A stretch of DNA of 64,000 nucleotides from Sycon ciliatum (GCF_964019385.1 NC_088645.1:39397536-39461535), one strand, 5' to 3'. Shown: positions 9,857-21,705, counted from the first letter of the stretch. Numbers and translations: made by a program. The notes: a model not told the origin generated them from the sequence alone.

Positions 9857-12800
9857 CCACAAGCAAGCCAAACACAGTCAGCTGACGTGTTTATTCTGCG
9901 ACGAGGCTGGGCATATGATGAGAGATTGTTCGGAGTTCAAGGACTTCAAGCAGAAGAAGCAGCGGGGTGGGAGTGCAGCGGCTGCTCCTGTGCACTCTGG
10001 TGATCATGGTGACTCCAAGGTGTTATGCCTGAGCAGTGGAGGTGACAGTCTGCCACGGATCTTTGTGGACATCAAACGGTCCGGCGGTCCAAGCAAGCGT
10101 GTAGTAGCTGCTGTGGACACCTGTGCATCCCGCTCCCTTGTAGCTAGCGCCCTGGCAACCGACCTAGCTTTGGATATCAGGCCTACGTCATCGACAATTA
10201 ATGCGATCGATGGCAGTCCGGTGGATGTCCGTGGCGTCGTGGAGTGTACAATCTCACGGCTGGATAGTGCTGTGGTTCGCCTACGTGAGACCGAGACTGA
10301 CATGCTGGTGGTGGACGACCTGTCTGTCGTGGAGGCTGATGTGCTGATTGGAGTTAACAGCATCGCGACTCTGGGTGGTGTGCATATGCAGTATGACGCA
10401 GGAGAACTGGTGGGGGTTGTATTCGGGACCGTCAGTGCTGCATGCCCATTGGTGCTGGCGTCGAGCACCCCAGATGAGCATCCGTCACGCCCCGAGTCGG
10501 AAGCACGAGCCGTCGCTGAAGACTTTCACCACGCGGACGTGGAGAAGCTCAGCAATGGCGATGTTGTGCTGCGGGCATCAGATATGATCCTCCGGTGGAG
10601 TACGGCTGACAAGGCGTGGGAGGTGCAGTGGCAATGGGCGGACAAGACGGAGCCGACTACGTGCATCGGGTCAGGCCTTGGAGAGTACCCACGATCCAAG
10701 CTCTCCAAGGAGCAGGAACAGCTATTTGGAGATGAGGTTGAAAAATGGCTCGGCAACGGCTGGCTAGTGAAGCATGACGTCGAGAAGCATGGTGAGCCGA
10801 GATGTGTGCTGCCTCTGCTCGCTGCTACGCAGGAGCATAAGGCATCAACGCCAGTTCGGCCCTGCCTCGACTACCGGCTCCTCAACCAGAAGCTGACGTC
10901 GCACCCTGGCACCGACGCTCCGGCATGTGGCGAGACGCTACGGAGGTGGCGTCAAGCGGGCGTTCCGCAAGCGTATCAGCTGCTGGATATCAGCAAAGCG
11001 TACCTACAGGTACGCATTCATCCCGATTTGTGGCGTTATCAGTGCGTGGTGTGGCGTGGCGAAGTGTACGTCCTGGAGCGGATGGGCTTCGGGCTGTCCG
11101 TGGCTCCAAAGGCAATGGACTTGATCGTGAAGTGGGCCACGCGTGATCTCGCTGGCGTAGACAACTACGTTGATGATCTCTACGTCCCAGAGCAGCTCGT
11201 CGACCGCACCAAGTCGCGGCTCCTGGAGTATGGCCTGCCAACCAAACCGGCTGAGCCAGCCGTGAGTGCGCGTGTGCTAGGTCTGCAACTTCAGGCTAAT
11301 GACGAGGGGAGTGTGTCGTGGACGCGTCGCGAAGGTGTGTCTCTACAGCTACCCGACAAACCAACGAAGCGCGAACTGTTTAGTTGGTGTGGCAGAGTGA
11401 TTGGGCACTACCCTGTGTGTGCCTGGCTGCGCCCATCGTGTTCGTATGTCAAGCGCCTTGCCTGCACGTCAGAGGTGGCATGGGATCAGGCTGTACCGGA
11501 TGCTGTCTTGAAGTGTTGCCGCGACATTGTTCACCGCCTGTGCAATGATGATCCCGTTAGCGGAGTGTGGTACGCTGACCCAACGATGGGTACGTCGCGA
11601 GCGTATTGTGACGCGTCCAACCTGGCAATTGCCACGGTGCTCACGCAGGATGGCAAGGTTGTCGAGGATGGTTCATGGTTGCGAGACAAAGCAGACAAGC
11701 GTCATATCAATGTGGCGGAGCTCGAGTCGTCTCTGAAGGCGCTGGATCTGGCCATCCGGTGGGACGTCAAGAACCTGACCATCGTGACCGACTCGAAGAC
11801 GGTTGCTGGTTGGTTGCGCTCGGTCTCGCAGAATACTCATCGCGTGAAGGTCGGGGGTCTCCACGAGTCTCTCGTCCGTCTCCGCCTGCAGGTGTTTCAG
11901 GACACTGTGGCTGCTGCTGGCATGACGGTGTCCGTGGAGTGGGTCCCCTCGGAGTCGAACGTTGCAGATCGGCTCACCCGCGTGCCGACCTCATGGCCTC
12001 CCTGTCGGGAGGAAGCAGGTGAAATCGCAGCAGCGCTACCAGCAAGCTCTATGAAGGGGCCAACGTCGATGCGGTCTATCCGCGGGTGCCAAGCGGTAGA
12101 TGCGGACGTGCAGCTGACAGTGACACAGCTACAGGATGGAAAGCAAGTGACGAGCCAGCTGTACAAGAAATCAAAGGGTCAGCTGCGTGTTATTGATGGC
12201 GTCCTGTACCTCAGTCGTGTGGACCCCGTCGATGGTGATGTGATCGTACCGGTCCTGCCTACTGCACTGCAGAGTGAAGCCGTCGGTGCTGCTCACCGCA
12301 ACACCGGACATGGTAACTGGGAGACCATGTGGGGCAGTCTTCGGAAGTGCTGTCATTTCCCACAGATGGCGCAACGCTGCCAGGAAGTCGTCCGAGACTG
12401 CGGGACGTGCCGTGCAGCGAACCCGTCGCGAGGAGAGCTCAACCCTCCAGCCGCGAGAAGCGACCTACCAACCAGGCCGTGGGAAGTCATCCAGATTGAT
12501 ACGTTAGAGCTGGGACCCAGCCTCAGTAGTTCCTACCATTGTGTCCTCGTGTGTGTGGACATGTTCACACGGTGGGTGGAAGTCGTACCCCTAGCCCGCC
12601 ATGATGGTGTCAGTGTCGCGGAGGCGCTTGTTGGTATTTGCACCCGGTTTGGCCCACCAAGCGTAATTCGATGTGACAACGGCACGGAGTTTGTTAACTG
12701 TGTGGTGTCGTCTCCGCTATCGATATTCGGCGTACATGTGAGGCATGGAGCTGTGCGCCACCCTCAGAGCCAAGGGGGAGCCGAGCGCTTCAATCGCACG

Positions 12801-13484
12801 CTGCTGGGTCTTATCCGCAAAGTGGTCGAGTACAGCAGCGATTGGCAGACAGAGCTGAGCATGCTGCTCTACTACTACAGGGTGCGGCCGCACAGTGCTA
12901 CTGGGATTTCGCCATGCGCTGCAATGATGGGATGGGAACCACGCAACCTCCTGGTCGAGCGCGAGGAAGAAGACCTCAGTTTGTCAAGCTGGGTTGAAAG
13001 CTTGGCAGAGAAGACGGCACGTGTGCGAGACCTCGTAAACGAAGAGCTCTCCCGGAACGACACAGAGAGCGTGATCGAAGGAGCAGAGTACAGCGTAGGG
13101 GATGCGGTGCTGTTACATCGGCCTTCCCGGAGCCGCACGAGCCTGGGTGGCGCATCGTTCGCGTTGTGTCGCCGTCGACAGTTGTCATCACCCGGGCTGC
13201 TGATCCACACTCAGCGGAGAAGATTGTCAACGTGGAGATCATCAAGAGGGATGTCGCCCGTGACTTGGCCCAACCAACAGCGCCGATGGACGACAGTGCA
13301 GCGGCAACAGATGGTGGTTATCTGTACCAGCCAGCATCAGTGCTGCCAGGCCCTGAGCCCAACATTGGGGATAGCGGCATTCGCATGTCCCTGCGAGACA
13401 GATCTGCCATTAGGCCACCGCAGCGCTATGGCTCCTGAAACTGTACGTGTGCCGTGTTATCAGTCTAGCTTGGCGCGTGCTTAG
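9780..13484 (+). CDS. Pol polyprotein: protease, RT, RNase H, integrase
   Basis: A 1234-codon frame in the +1 frame relative to gag, with a 77-bp overlap, so Pol was probably made by frameshifting. In order: a second zinc knuckle CLFCDEAGHMMRDC; an aspartic-protease-like DTCASRSLV near residue 112, where DTG or DSG is usual; RT with YQLLDISKAYLQV and catalytic YVDD near 462; RNase H with YCDASN and HINVAELES; integrase with an H-H-C-C finger and D-D-E residues near 905, 965 and 1001 (IDTLEL, CDNGTEF, GGAERFNR). Near 13118-13133 the integrase-end homology moves into another frame, which continues to a stop near 13438. The annotated last ~115 codons are therefore probably out of frame, a decay event. 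Confidence 0.88.
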   Translation: MSCVTSVVKLATSSGTALRALVGTGSHKQAKHSQLTCLFCDEAGHMMRDCSEFKDFKQKKQRGGSAAAAPVHSGDHGDSKVLCLSSGGDSLPRIFVDIKRSGGPSKRVVAAVDTCASRSLVASALATDLALDIRPTSSTINAIDGSPVDVRGVVECTISRLDSAVVRLRETETDMLVVDDLSVVEADVLIGVNSIATLGGVHMQYDAGELVGVVFGTVSAACPLVLASSTPDEHPSRPESEARAVAEDFHHADVEKLSNGDVVLRASDMILRWSTADKAWEVQWQWADKTEPTTCIGSGLGEYPRSKLSKEQEQLFGDEVEKWLGNGWLVKHDVEKHGEPRCVLPLLAATQEHKASTPVRPCLDYRLLNQKLTSHPGTDAPACGETLRRWRQAGVPQAYQLLDISKAYLQVRIHPDLWRYQCVVWRGEVYVLERMGFGLSVAPKAMDLIVKWATRDLAGVDNYVDDLYVPEQLVDRTKSRLLEYGLPTKPAEPAVSARVLGLQLQANDEGSVSWTRREGVSLQLPDKPTKRELFSWCGRVIGHYPVCAWLRPSCSYVKRLACTSEVAWDQAVPDAVLKCCRDIVHRLCNDDPVSGVWYADPTMGTSRAYCDASNLAIATVLTQDGKVVEDGSWLRDKADKRHINVAELESSLKALDLAIRWDVKNLTIVTDSKTVAGWLRSVSQNTHRVKVGGLHESLVRLRLQVFQDTVAAAGMTVSVEWVPSESNVADRLTRVPTSWPPCREEAGEIAAALPASSMKGPTSMRSIRGCQAVDADVQLTVTQLQDGKQVTSQLYKKSKGQLRVIDGVLYLSRVDPVDGDVIVPVLPTALQSEAVGAAHRNTGHGNWETMWGSLRKCCHFPQMAQRCQEVVRDCGTCRAANPSRGELNPPAARSDLPTRPWEVIQIDTLELGPSLSSSYHCVLVCVDMFTRWVEVVPLARHDGVSVAEALVGICTRFGPPSVIRCDNGTEFVNCVVSSPLSIFGVHVRHGAVRHPQSQGGAERFNRTLLGLIRKVVEYSSDWQTELSMLLYYYRVRPHSATGISPCAAMMGWEPRNLLVEREEEDLSLSSWVESLAEKTARVRDLVNEELSRNDTESVIEGAEYSVGDAVLLHRPSRSRTSLGGASFALCRRRQLSSPGLLIHTQRRRLSTWRSSRGMSPVTWPNQQRRWTTVQRQQMVVICTSQHQCCQALSPTLGIAAFACPCETDLPLGHRSAMAPETVRVPCYQSSLARA
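13118..13440 (+). pseudogene. Frame-broken 3' end of pol
   Basis: From about 13142 a different frame reads a typical integrase C-terminal segment (GWRIVRVVSPSTVVI). It stays open to a TGA near 13438, while the main pol frame becomes unrelated Arg/Ser-rich sequence. A single-base indel around 13118-13133 explains both. Confidence 0.65.
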
Positions 13485-13621
13485 TTAGGAGCAAGCTAGC
13501 AAATGCAAGACCCATTACGCATTTTGCTGTTCTCTTGTTTAGCTGTTGGTGGAGTGTTGTTCTTTTCTTTGGAGAACCTTAGTTCTACGTTTTAGTGCAA
13601 GTTCCCTGTTTTGTTGTGTTA

Positions 13622-13634
13622 CCAGGGGAGAATG
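13622..13634 (+). other. Polypurine tract
   Basis: AGGGGAGAA lies just before the 3' LTR, the expected plus-strand primer site. Confidence 0.6.
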
Positions 13635-14003
13635 TGTGATCGAATCCATGTGTTCAATGCATTCTAGGTTGCTAACATAACAAACCAGACCAGACACGGT
13701 ATGGACTCATGATTGTATGTAGGTGTGAACAAGTTAGTTTCTGGCAATGTTGTGGTGTTTGGTTTCCGCCCAACATTGTCGATCTGCATGTTTGCACTAG
13801 CGTGCAGCTGAACCAACGCAGCCGAACCAACGTGCCTTGCAATGCTTTGCTAGGCTTTTCTTTCACTGTATCTTTTTGGTCACATATAATACCGTACACT
13901 TTTCTTACTCAACAGAATCTTAGAACGAAGAAGGAACGGTCGGTTGTTGTCTTTGGCGGTGTGTCGGATCATAGTGCATGCTACTAGGCGCCATTCGGTT
14001 ACA
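13635..14003 (+). repeat. 3' LTR
   Basis: The uninterrupted 369-bp LTR, TGTGATCG…GGTTACA, followed by the CCAC duplication. Confidence 0.9.
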
Positions 14004-14113
14004 CCACTAAGGACCACTTTCTCTGGCCCCAAGCCAAGGTGTGGTCGTCAGTCACAGGTTGTACTGTACATGTACGTGTACAGAAAGTACTCATCTGATG
14101 ATCTCCTTACCGC

Positions 14114-14166
14114 GGCCATGCATACCCGGCCATGCATACCCGGCCATGCATACCTGGCCATGCATC
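14114..14166. repeat. 14-bp minisatellite
   Basis: About 3.7 copies of GGCCATGCATACCC. Each unit holds the palindrome GGCCATGCATACC/ATGCAT. Confidence 0.85.
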
Positions 14167-16230
14167 TTACCTGAACCGTCGGAGTGGAGATCGGAACATT
14201 CGGTGCAAGCACACATCCAGTGTACCCCGGTTACATTGTATAAAACACGTCTCTCTTTCCATTGGATATAAAGTACCTCTTCACGAACAGTGTATCATTT
14301 TCCAGACATTTCATCTCGGATATAGAGCGCCTCGGATATAATGTACAAGTTCTTATGTCTCCCGAAGGTGCATGTATAGTATACTGTCTTGAGTTTAGCG
14401 GTACTTTGCATTGTACGTACTATACGTGTGGAGCTGAACCTACTGTCTAATGATATCGTGCATCTGTACAGGAGACTGGCCAAAACACATCCTTACACGA
14501 TTTAATTATTAGGATATCATTTCCAGTGATTTGGGAGCAACATATTGATGCCAACTAAAGCGAGATGATGAGGTGTAAGGGCACCACTATCCCGGTAGCA
14601 AGAGCACACTCCGTACTCAACCGGTGCAACGAAATGTGCGAGTGTCTGCAACGCATAAACAACAACAACAACAATAACAACAGCCCATCACATCTGGCTG
14701 TTCTTAGTGTCATTGCCATGACCACACTGTCAGAATGGTTATGGAGATCTGTCATCTTTTTACAAGTTGCCTTGCATGTAGCATTGTCTGAATCTGCCAG
14801 GAATGCATCGTTAATTGATCGTTTCCGCCCCTTCTAGCCGGAATCTAGTGCAACGGAACACATGACATGGGTCCTAGATCAAACTTCCACTAAAAGCGGC
14901 ATGATCGAATTATTTGCGACAGATTCCAAGCACATATATCACGATTCCAGCTGACACGCGACGTCGGGTCTCCACCCTACGTGTATATGCATGTACCTGT
15001 ACGATATGGTGTGGACGCCGATCATGTGACGCTATCATCACGCTATGTTTTCGCCCCATTGGGCTTGATTCGCTGGTCCCTAGTGGGAGGTGTAGAAGAA
15101 TATTATAATCTCAGTGCATTCACGGAACCCCTGAGGCGTGCACACTGCACACCTGTGAGAGGAGCTCCGCAGTCCTGCCCAGTTTGCCAATTGTTTCTGC
15201 TGTCCTTCTATATGCATCACCAGGCACTAGCTGCTCATCGCACGCACTGTTCGCCTAACCGTCAGCCACCTTTTGAGCATTGCATAAGTAGAGTGTCCCC
15301 ATGTAATTTTGCAAATATTAAGAAGAAGGTTGTAGTCTCTACATAGCGACTTCTACGGCAAAAGCAATTGGACCCGTGCGATAACTAGCACTCTTCCACG
15401 GACCTTCGCCAACATTCTCACAAGTTCGAAAGGTAAGGATTATCCAATTGTTCATCTGTGCTAGCCCGGGCAGGCTGAATTTTGGATAACGGAAAAATGA
15501 TGTGTGTATGCAAGCGACTTAGTCCGCACTGGCTATGAATATGTTCGTAGCCCGCCTGAGTTGTGATGACCGTGTCTATCATGCCCCGTTTGGCAACCTT
15601 ATCGCGTTATATTCGCGCTTATAATGCTAGAATCGGTTGATGAGGGGAGACCAAGTTACAAAGTGGAGTAACAATACATGTGCGCTGACTCAACGGCGGC
15701 AGATGGTAGTTCTTCGCTGGGGTAATTTCGCCCAATATCCCTTCCCAGAAAAGCTGTGAAGTCGGTAGAAAATGATCTTCCCGTTAGCTCTCCTTGCTGC
15801 TAACAAGAGTACACATACTCTTGCTGCTACTGTATCAATTACTGACATTCTAAATCCCCGGACACGCCGGCAGCTCACAGTCATTCTGTATTGTTTGGAT
15901 CTTGTTAGGTCTGATCAGCGGAGGCCAGAGGTACTGGCCGAACCGATCGCCATAAGGTCGAGGGATCAACACAGTATTTCACAGTATTTTCTAAATCGGC
16001 TCGAAAGTATCAACATTAGAGTGCTTTAACTGAGATAAACACAGCGAGCTTTGCAATGCATCTGGATAATTGCTCGTACCCGTCGTACCGTCTTGTGGCC
16101 AAAAAAAGCAATTCACCACCCGAAGGAGCTCTGTTTGGAATTATTTCTGGGTTTGCATTACACATCAATTGTCACCCTATGGCCATTGGAAGCAAGTAGC
16201 ACCAGCCGCTTGGGGTCACTCGCTTGACAC
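14167..16230. other. No gene recognised
   Basis: Short frames only, with an (AAC)n-like run near 14659-14682. I see no domain, exon pair or element boundary here that I can support. Confidence 0.4.
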
Positions 16231-16269
16231 AGGTTATAAGTGAAGGATGTTCTGCGCTTTGTGTTAACC

Positions 16270-16830
16270 ATGCGCAGGTCAAGTGAAGCAAACATGGAGG
16301 CCCAAGGATCCTGGACCATAATGCAGTCAGGCGAACGCGTGTACTACCCAGAGGAGTACAGCGCACGTCAGGCACCATCGCCAAGGAGTACGGCTATGTC
16401 GGTAAGGCCCTCACAGTATCATCCACACCAACAAACGTATCAGCCGTACCAACAAACGTATCAGCCGTACCAGCAAGCGTATCAGCCGCACCAACAACAA
16501 GCGTATCAACCATACACGTATCAACAAACCCATCAGCCATGCCAGCCCTGCATGCAGCAACGGCATTACCAGCAGCCAGTCCAGTATCACCAAGATGCAT
16601 ACCGGCATCTGGAAAGTGATGCGTTCCCAAGACTCAATCCTAATGTGGAGTACAGCCGTAGTGGGTTTCCAGACGTGCAAGTTCCTTTGCCCAGGCATGC
16701 TGTCAGCACCTTGCGCGAGCGGGCATCAGCTAGGGAGGCTAGACAAGCGCCCACAAGCAGCCAGCCCCAATCACGTGACCAGCCTCAATCACGTGCATCC
16801 ATGCAGAACCAGCGACAGCGTTCTGCTTAG
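16270..16830 (+). CDS. Gln/Tyr/Pro-rich low-complexity protein
   Basis: The frame from ATG at 16270 to the stop at 16830 gives 186 residues; ATG 16294 is an alternative start. The middle is an imperfect tandem repeat of YQPYQQ(T/A) (roughly 16430-16520), then HYQQPVQYHQDAY. The tail is rich in Ser, Gln and Arg (TSSQPQSRDQPQSR). Such regions are disordered and occur in prion-like, adhesive and RNA-binding proteins; nothing here picks one. No signal peptide, membrane segment or folded domain is seen. It may be a single-exon gene or the last exon of a larger one. In-frame stops lie just upstream. Chance or decayed origin cannot be excluded. Confidence 0.45.
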   Translation: MRRSSEANMEAQGSWTIMQSGERVYYPEEYSARQAPSPRSTAMSVRPSQYHPHQQTYQPYQQTYQPYQQAYQPHQQQAYQPYTYQQTHQPCQPCMQQRHYQQPVQYHQDAYRHLESDAFPRLNPNVEYSRSGFPDVQVPLPRHAVSTLRERASAREARQAPTSSQPQSRDQPQSRASMQNQRQRSA

Positions 16831-16858
16831 GTGACACGGTGTCTCCGAGGCTGACTAT

Positions 16859-16900
16859 CCCCCCCCCCCCCCCCCTCTCCCCCTCCCCCCCTCTACAACC
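16859..16900. repeat. Poly-C / CT tract
   Basis: A run of about 17 C followed by CT-interrupted C blocks, which is G-quadruplex-capable on the minus strand. Confidence 0.8.
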
Positions 16901-16926
16901 TGCATCCAATGCGTGCATATTATTAC

Positions 16927-17333
16927 TAGGGCTCAAACGGCTAGTCCGATTAACCGGTTGCAGACCGGTTACGAAGAATTAACGGTTAACCGATAAAGAT
17001 AACGGTTACGCAGTAACTTTTCAGTCAATTTTTCAAGTATCAGGTCGTTGCAAAGTGTGCACTTTCGCGGGCTGTCGCACGCGTACGCAATTTCTTGGCT
17101 GTCAACTCGGTCATATCTGGTCTCTTGGTGTGAGCGTATGTATGAATGAGCATGCAAGAGAATGTACAAGTGTGCGTTGTACTGAATAGGGTAATTTTTT
17201 GAACGAGTTTAGTCAAATATACGGTTAAAAAAGAGTCCGCAGGATTGCCGTGGCTTATAGGCTATAACCGGTTAATCGACCGTTAGCTTAGCAGTTAACC
17301 GTCAGGGGTAAAACCGTGACCGTTTGAGCCCTA
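16927..17333. mobile_element. hAT-type MITE with 8-bp duplication
   Basis: Termini TAGGGCTCAAACGG and CCGTTTGAGCCCTA are exact inverses. ATTATTAC is duplicated on both sides (16919-16926, 17334-17341). The interior has AACCGGTTA motifs but no transposase. An 8-bp duplication is the hAT signature. Confidence 0.9.
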
Positions 17334-17590
17334 ATTATTACCTCCCTTCGGCCTTTGGTTTCCCACACATGTACATACACTGTACATACATACTGTACTA
17401 GCTGAAATCAAACAGGTGTGTATGCTTTCGGCAGACTTCGCGGAAAACTAACCCTGCTCATGTGAGAAACGCATCCACAGCGATGTTACATGTACTGGCA
17501 TCGTATCTCTTTTAATCTTGCTTCACTTTAGTCCTAGCCCTAGCTGCACACTACATGTCATTGTACTCGTACATGGTTGTCAGCAAGCTG

Positions 17591-17797
17591 TAGGCACCGG
17601 CAGATTCTGCTCGAAAAGGTGGCAGATTCTGCTCGAAAAGCAGTGAAATTGGCAGAACCATAATTACAAACCTTATGGCGGGCAATTCCTCAATTTCTGC
17701 TCCGTTTCTTTATCCACATACCAAACATGCTTGAAACTCCCCAGAAAAAGTACCGAATTCTGCCAATTTTCCTGACGGCATAATCCGCCTGTGCCTA
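17591..17797. mobile_element. hAT-type MITE, TAGGCACCGG family (copy 1)
   Basis: Starts TAGGCACCGGCAGATT and ends AATCCGCCTGTGCCTA. The flanking 8-mers, GCAAGCTG and GTGGGCTG, are partly matched. Most of it is inverted relative to the copy at 50081-50268; both share GGCAGATTCTGCTCGAAAAG-type blocks. Confidence 0.8.
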
Positions 17798-17906
17798 GTG
17801 GGCTGACTAACAATTCAGACTAGTCAGTGAGAGCGAACAAAACGTGCACCGACATAACCAGCAGCCCATAGATACTGTACATGTATATTATGTACATAAA
17901 CATGTA

Positions 17907-17985
17907 CACTGCTGGCAACTGAAATCCGACCCCCTCGGCGGGGAGCCGCACCGCCAAGGGGGTCGGATTTCAGTTGTCAGCACTG
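17907..17985. mobile_element. 79-bp hairpin MITE, CAGTGCTGGCAACTG family
   Basis: Nearly the whole element is an inverted repeat. Arms of the form CACTGCTGGCAACTGAAATC…GATTTCAGTTGTCAGCACTG surround a short GC-rich loop, with TA on both sides. It is the smallest copy of the family also found at 32248-32390 and 43140-43281. Confidence 0.85.
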
Positions 17986-18553
17986 TACTTGTACATCTGA
18001 TGTACAATGTACATGTAATGATGTATGTACATGTACATGTATCTGTCAAGTGGATGCATTTGACAAGCTGATCGCCTGATGGCTGACACCTGGGCGATTA
18101 TGATGATCCGTCAAGGCTGCAAGGATCACGGCTGCCTCCAGACGCCCCGGAGGCTGAAAGCTGTCTATGGCAAGTGATGTTGACATGAGATTGACACTAG
18201 GACAGTGTGCAGCGCCGTGCAGCGCCGTGCAGGGCCGTCTGTACTAACTCAGTACAGGTAGGCAGTCGGATCGAAATACACTCACAACCTCGGTAATCCG
18301 GACCCTGAAGTTATGGTCACTTCGGTCTACCGAGCGTGCACCCTCTGGGTGAGTTTAATGCAGTGGAAATATTACTACTCTTTGGTCACTCGTTGTGGAA
18401 ATAGTGATGCCAGCATTATGCCATATCTATGGCCTTTACCAGGGAGTATTTTACTACTCCCTGGCCTTTACCCATCAACATGACATTGTATGTGTGTTAG
18501 GAACATTTCAAAGTAACGGAACGGCCTGGATAAGCAATCTACATCTACATGTA

Positions 18554-18744
18554 CAGTCAACTTCGCTTATAACGACACTCGGCGGGGCATCCAAAAAAAA
18601 GTGTCCTTATTCGCGAAGTGTCGTTATACCCGAAGTCTCATTGTATGTATTACGGTTGGAAGGGACTTTGCTCTGGGCATGGAAGTGCTGTCGTTTTTCG
18701 CGAATTGTCGTTATATCCGCAGTCGTTATAAGCGAAGTTGACTG
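18554..18744. mobile_element. MITE, CAGTCAACTTCGCTTATAAC family (copy 1)
   Basis: TA-flanked with inverted termini CAGTCAACTTCGCTTATAAC. A second copy at 62640-62809 shares the interior (GTGTCCTTATTCGCGAAGTG). The 253-codon open frame crossing it is not a gene. Confidence 0.85.
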
Positions 18745-19730
18745 TATTAGTGTAATAGGATTGACAAGCAACACTAACGACCTGTCCTGTGCTTTGATTG
18801 ATTGTGCTACTTTGCATGCAAAAAGGCAGCACCTATGGGTAGCAAGATTCCTTGTTCGTGCTCCTTCTAGCCAGCTACCGTATAATGTACTTGACCGCGA
18901 GACCTTTCTAGGCTTTGGTCGCGGTGGTACACCGCACCTCACCAGCACAGCTCATGTAGCGTATTTAATTTGCCCGTTCAAGAGGCTCGTGTATAAAAAA
19001 GAAAAAAAAAAGAAAACAGTGCATACAGGCTACATAGCCATTGCGGTACTTTATTTTTATTTGGCTTCCACTCTTCGTATTGGTATGTCCATTAAAATGG
19101 AAAATAAAATACCCAGGGCCACGCCAACTGCGAACAGCGTACTCAACCCAGAATAATATGCATGATCCTGATAACGAGAGGCATACAAAGCATGCGAGTG
19201 CACTACCCCACCATTGACACTACTTGGAAGGCAATTGCCGTTGTAACGAAGCTCAGCAGATCCGTTCTTAGGAGATTTAGCAAAGGGCACTCAGGTTCGT
19301 TGCAACTCCGAGTGCCATGCGGCACAGCAATTACCAGACAACTGAATCCTCTCTTGAGTTTGCTGCACCCTAACCTCTGTCTATGCACAAGGAGCACGCT
19401 GGGCAGTTCGGGGATCAACGGATTTGTATTATCATTCTGACATGATTGGCTAATGGACAGCCAGACAAAGATACGTACAGATTCGTGAGGGTGGAGATAC
19501 AAAAAATGGATGGATCGCTAAGACACGTTTGAATACCGAGAAACGGGAATGTGAGATCATGGTCCCGTCGTGAACCTGTATATTACCCCTGTGATCATAT
19601 CGCGTAGTATTGTGCAGGACCGTGAAGTAAATCCAACCTATGACATACACCAAGAGTAAGGGGTTCCATGTCTATGTATGTACTTTTGATTTAGTCGTAC
19701 ACGTACACGTACACGCACTAGAAGGCAGCA

Positions 19731-19835
19731 CTAGTCGTCATCGGAGGTGGTTATCCGCACGGTCGTCTCCTGTTGCTGATAGACGTAATCCTCAGTCTCC
19801 ACTCTGATCGTGGTCTTTGTCTCTTCGCGCTCCAT
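19731..19835 (-). CDS. Micropeptide A of a tandem family (34 aa)
   Basis: Predicted transcript: exon 1 at 21656-21705 (no AUG), intron 19871-21655, exon 2 from 19870. The first AUG in the spliced RNA is at 19835, in a strong start context (A at -3, G at +4). It opens 34 codons ending TAG. An in-frame TAA five codons upstream means the ORF cannot be the tail of a longer protein. The peptide is acidic and Thr-rich: TKTTIRVETEDYVY, then ETTVRITT and a DDD end. It shares the core T-x-x-T-x-x-VET[DE]Dx[VI]Y…TT[VI] with peptides B (23223) and C (25931). There is no signal peptide or membrane segment. Function is unknown. Splice sites are inferred from sequence only. Confidence 0.6.
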   Translation of the reverse strand: MEREETKTTIRVETEDYVYQQQETTVRITTSDDD

Positions 19836-19895
19836 CCTGGCTGGCAGTTACGACGCGACGGGTGGACAGGCTGTCAGGCGCAGATCAAGCCAAGC

Positions 19896-21231
<1,336 letters not shown>

Positions 21232-21397
21232 ACGCACAGTACATGGAATTTGCAATGTTGATCGAAGCAGTGTAAACGCTATACGTTGGAGTGAATTTTA
21301 AAATAGGGTAACCGGGAGATGCGCAGCAACTCCATAAAGAATTTACTTCTCACACACTGCTCGTAGTCCTCGTACAAGAGTGCAGCAACATAAGAGA

Positions 21398-21449
21398 CGT
21401 GATAGAACGTTACGTGATAGAACGTTACGTGATAGAACGTTACGTGATA
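21398..21449. repeat. 15-bp tandem repeat
   Basis: About 3.5 copies of GTGATAGAACGTTAC, in the upper part of intron A. Confidence 0.85.
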
Positions 21450-21655
21450 AACACCCAAGCAACCAAATCTAAACCCAGTCACCGAAATTCGGTGCCGCCT
21501 TCATTAGAGCATACCAAACTAGTAGAAATGAACGCATGTATGTAGATGTACATACTGGGAAATTGACTGTCTCTGTGTGCATACAGTGTGATTGCATGAG
21601 TACTAGCAAAGAAGGTCACAGCAATCGCAAAGTACAATACTCTGGCTGGACGTAC

Positions 21656-21705
21656 CTTGTTGGGCGTTAGCGGGGAACTCAGACGGAGAAGATTCGCGAT
21701 GAACT
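21656..21705 (-). other. Non-coding exon 1 of micropeptide gene A
   Basis: Runs from the predicted start (A of TTCTCAGTTC) to the donor CCCAACAAG|GTACGT. It is 50 nt long with no ATG. The equivalent exons of genes B and C are 54 and 49 nt. Confidence 0.5.

Larger units (their letters stand above)
8318..14003 (+). mobile_element. Complete Ty3/Gypsy-like LTR retrotransposon
   Basis: LTRs 8318-9084 and 13635-14003 start TGTGATCG and end GGTTACA. They look identical apart from a MITE inserted in the 5' copy. A 4-bp duplication, CCAC, flanks the element (8314-8317, 14004-14007). It has a primer-binding site, a gag frame with a zinc knuckle, a pol frame ordered protease-RT-RNase H-integrase, and a purine tract before the 3' LTR. 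Domain order and the DRLTR end of RNase H fit Ty3/Gypsy. BEL/Pao shares the domain order and is the alternative. LTR identity implies recent insertion. One frame break near the end of pol suggests this copy is disabled. Confidence 0.9.
8185..14063. mobile_element. Old MITE interrupted by the Ty3-like element
   Basis: The outer arms 8185-8317 and 14004-14063 carry imperfect inverted termini (TACAAAACCTGTAACTAAAG against the inverse of the right end) and repeated GACCAC motifs. Without the LTR insertion this is a MITE of about 190 bp, similar in style to those at 37510, 44675 and 62865. Confidence 0.55.

Noticed and set aside
18395..19156. 253-codon plus-strand frame
   Set aside because: It crosses a complete MITE (18554-18744) and has no domain.
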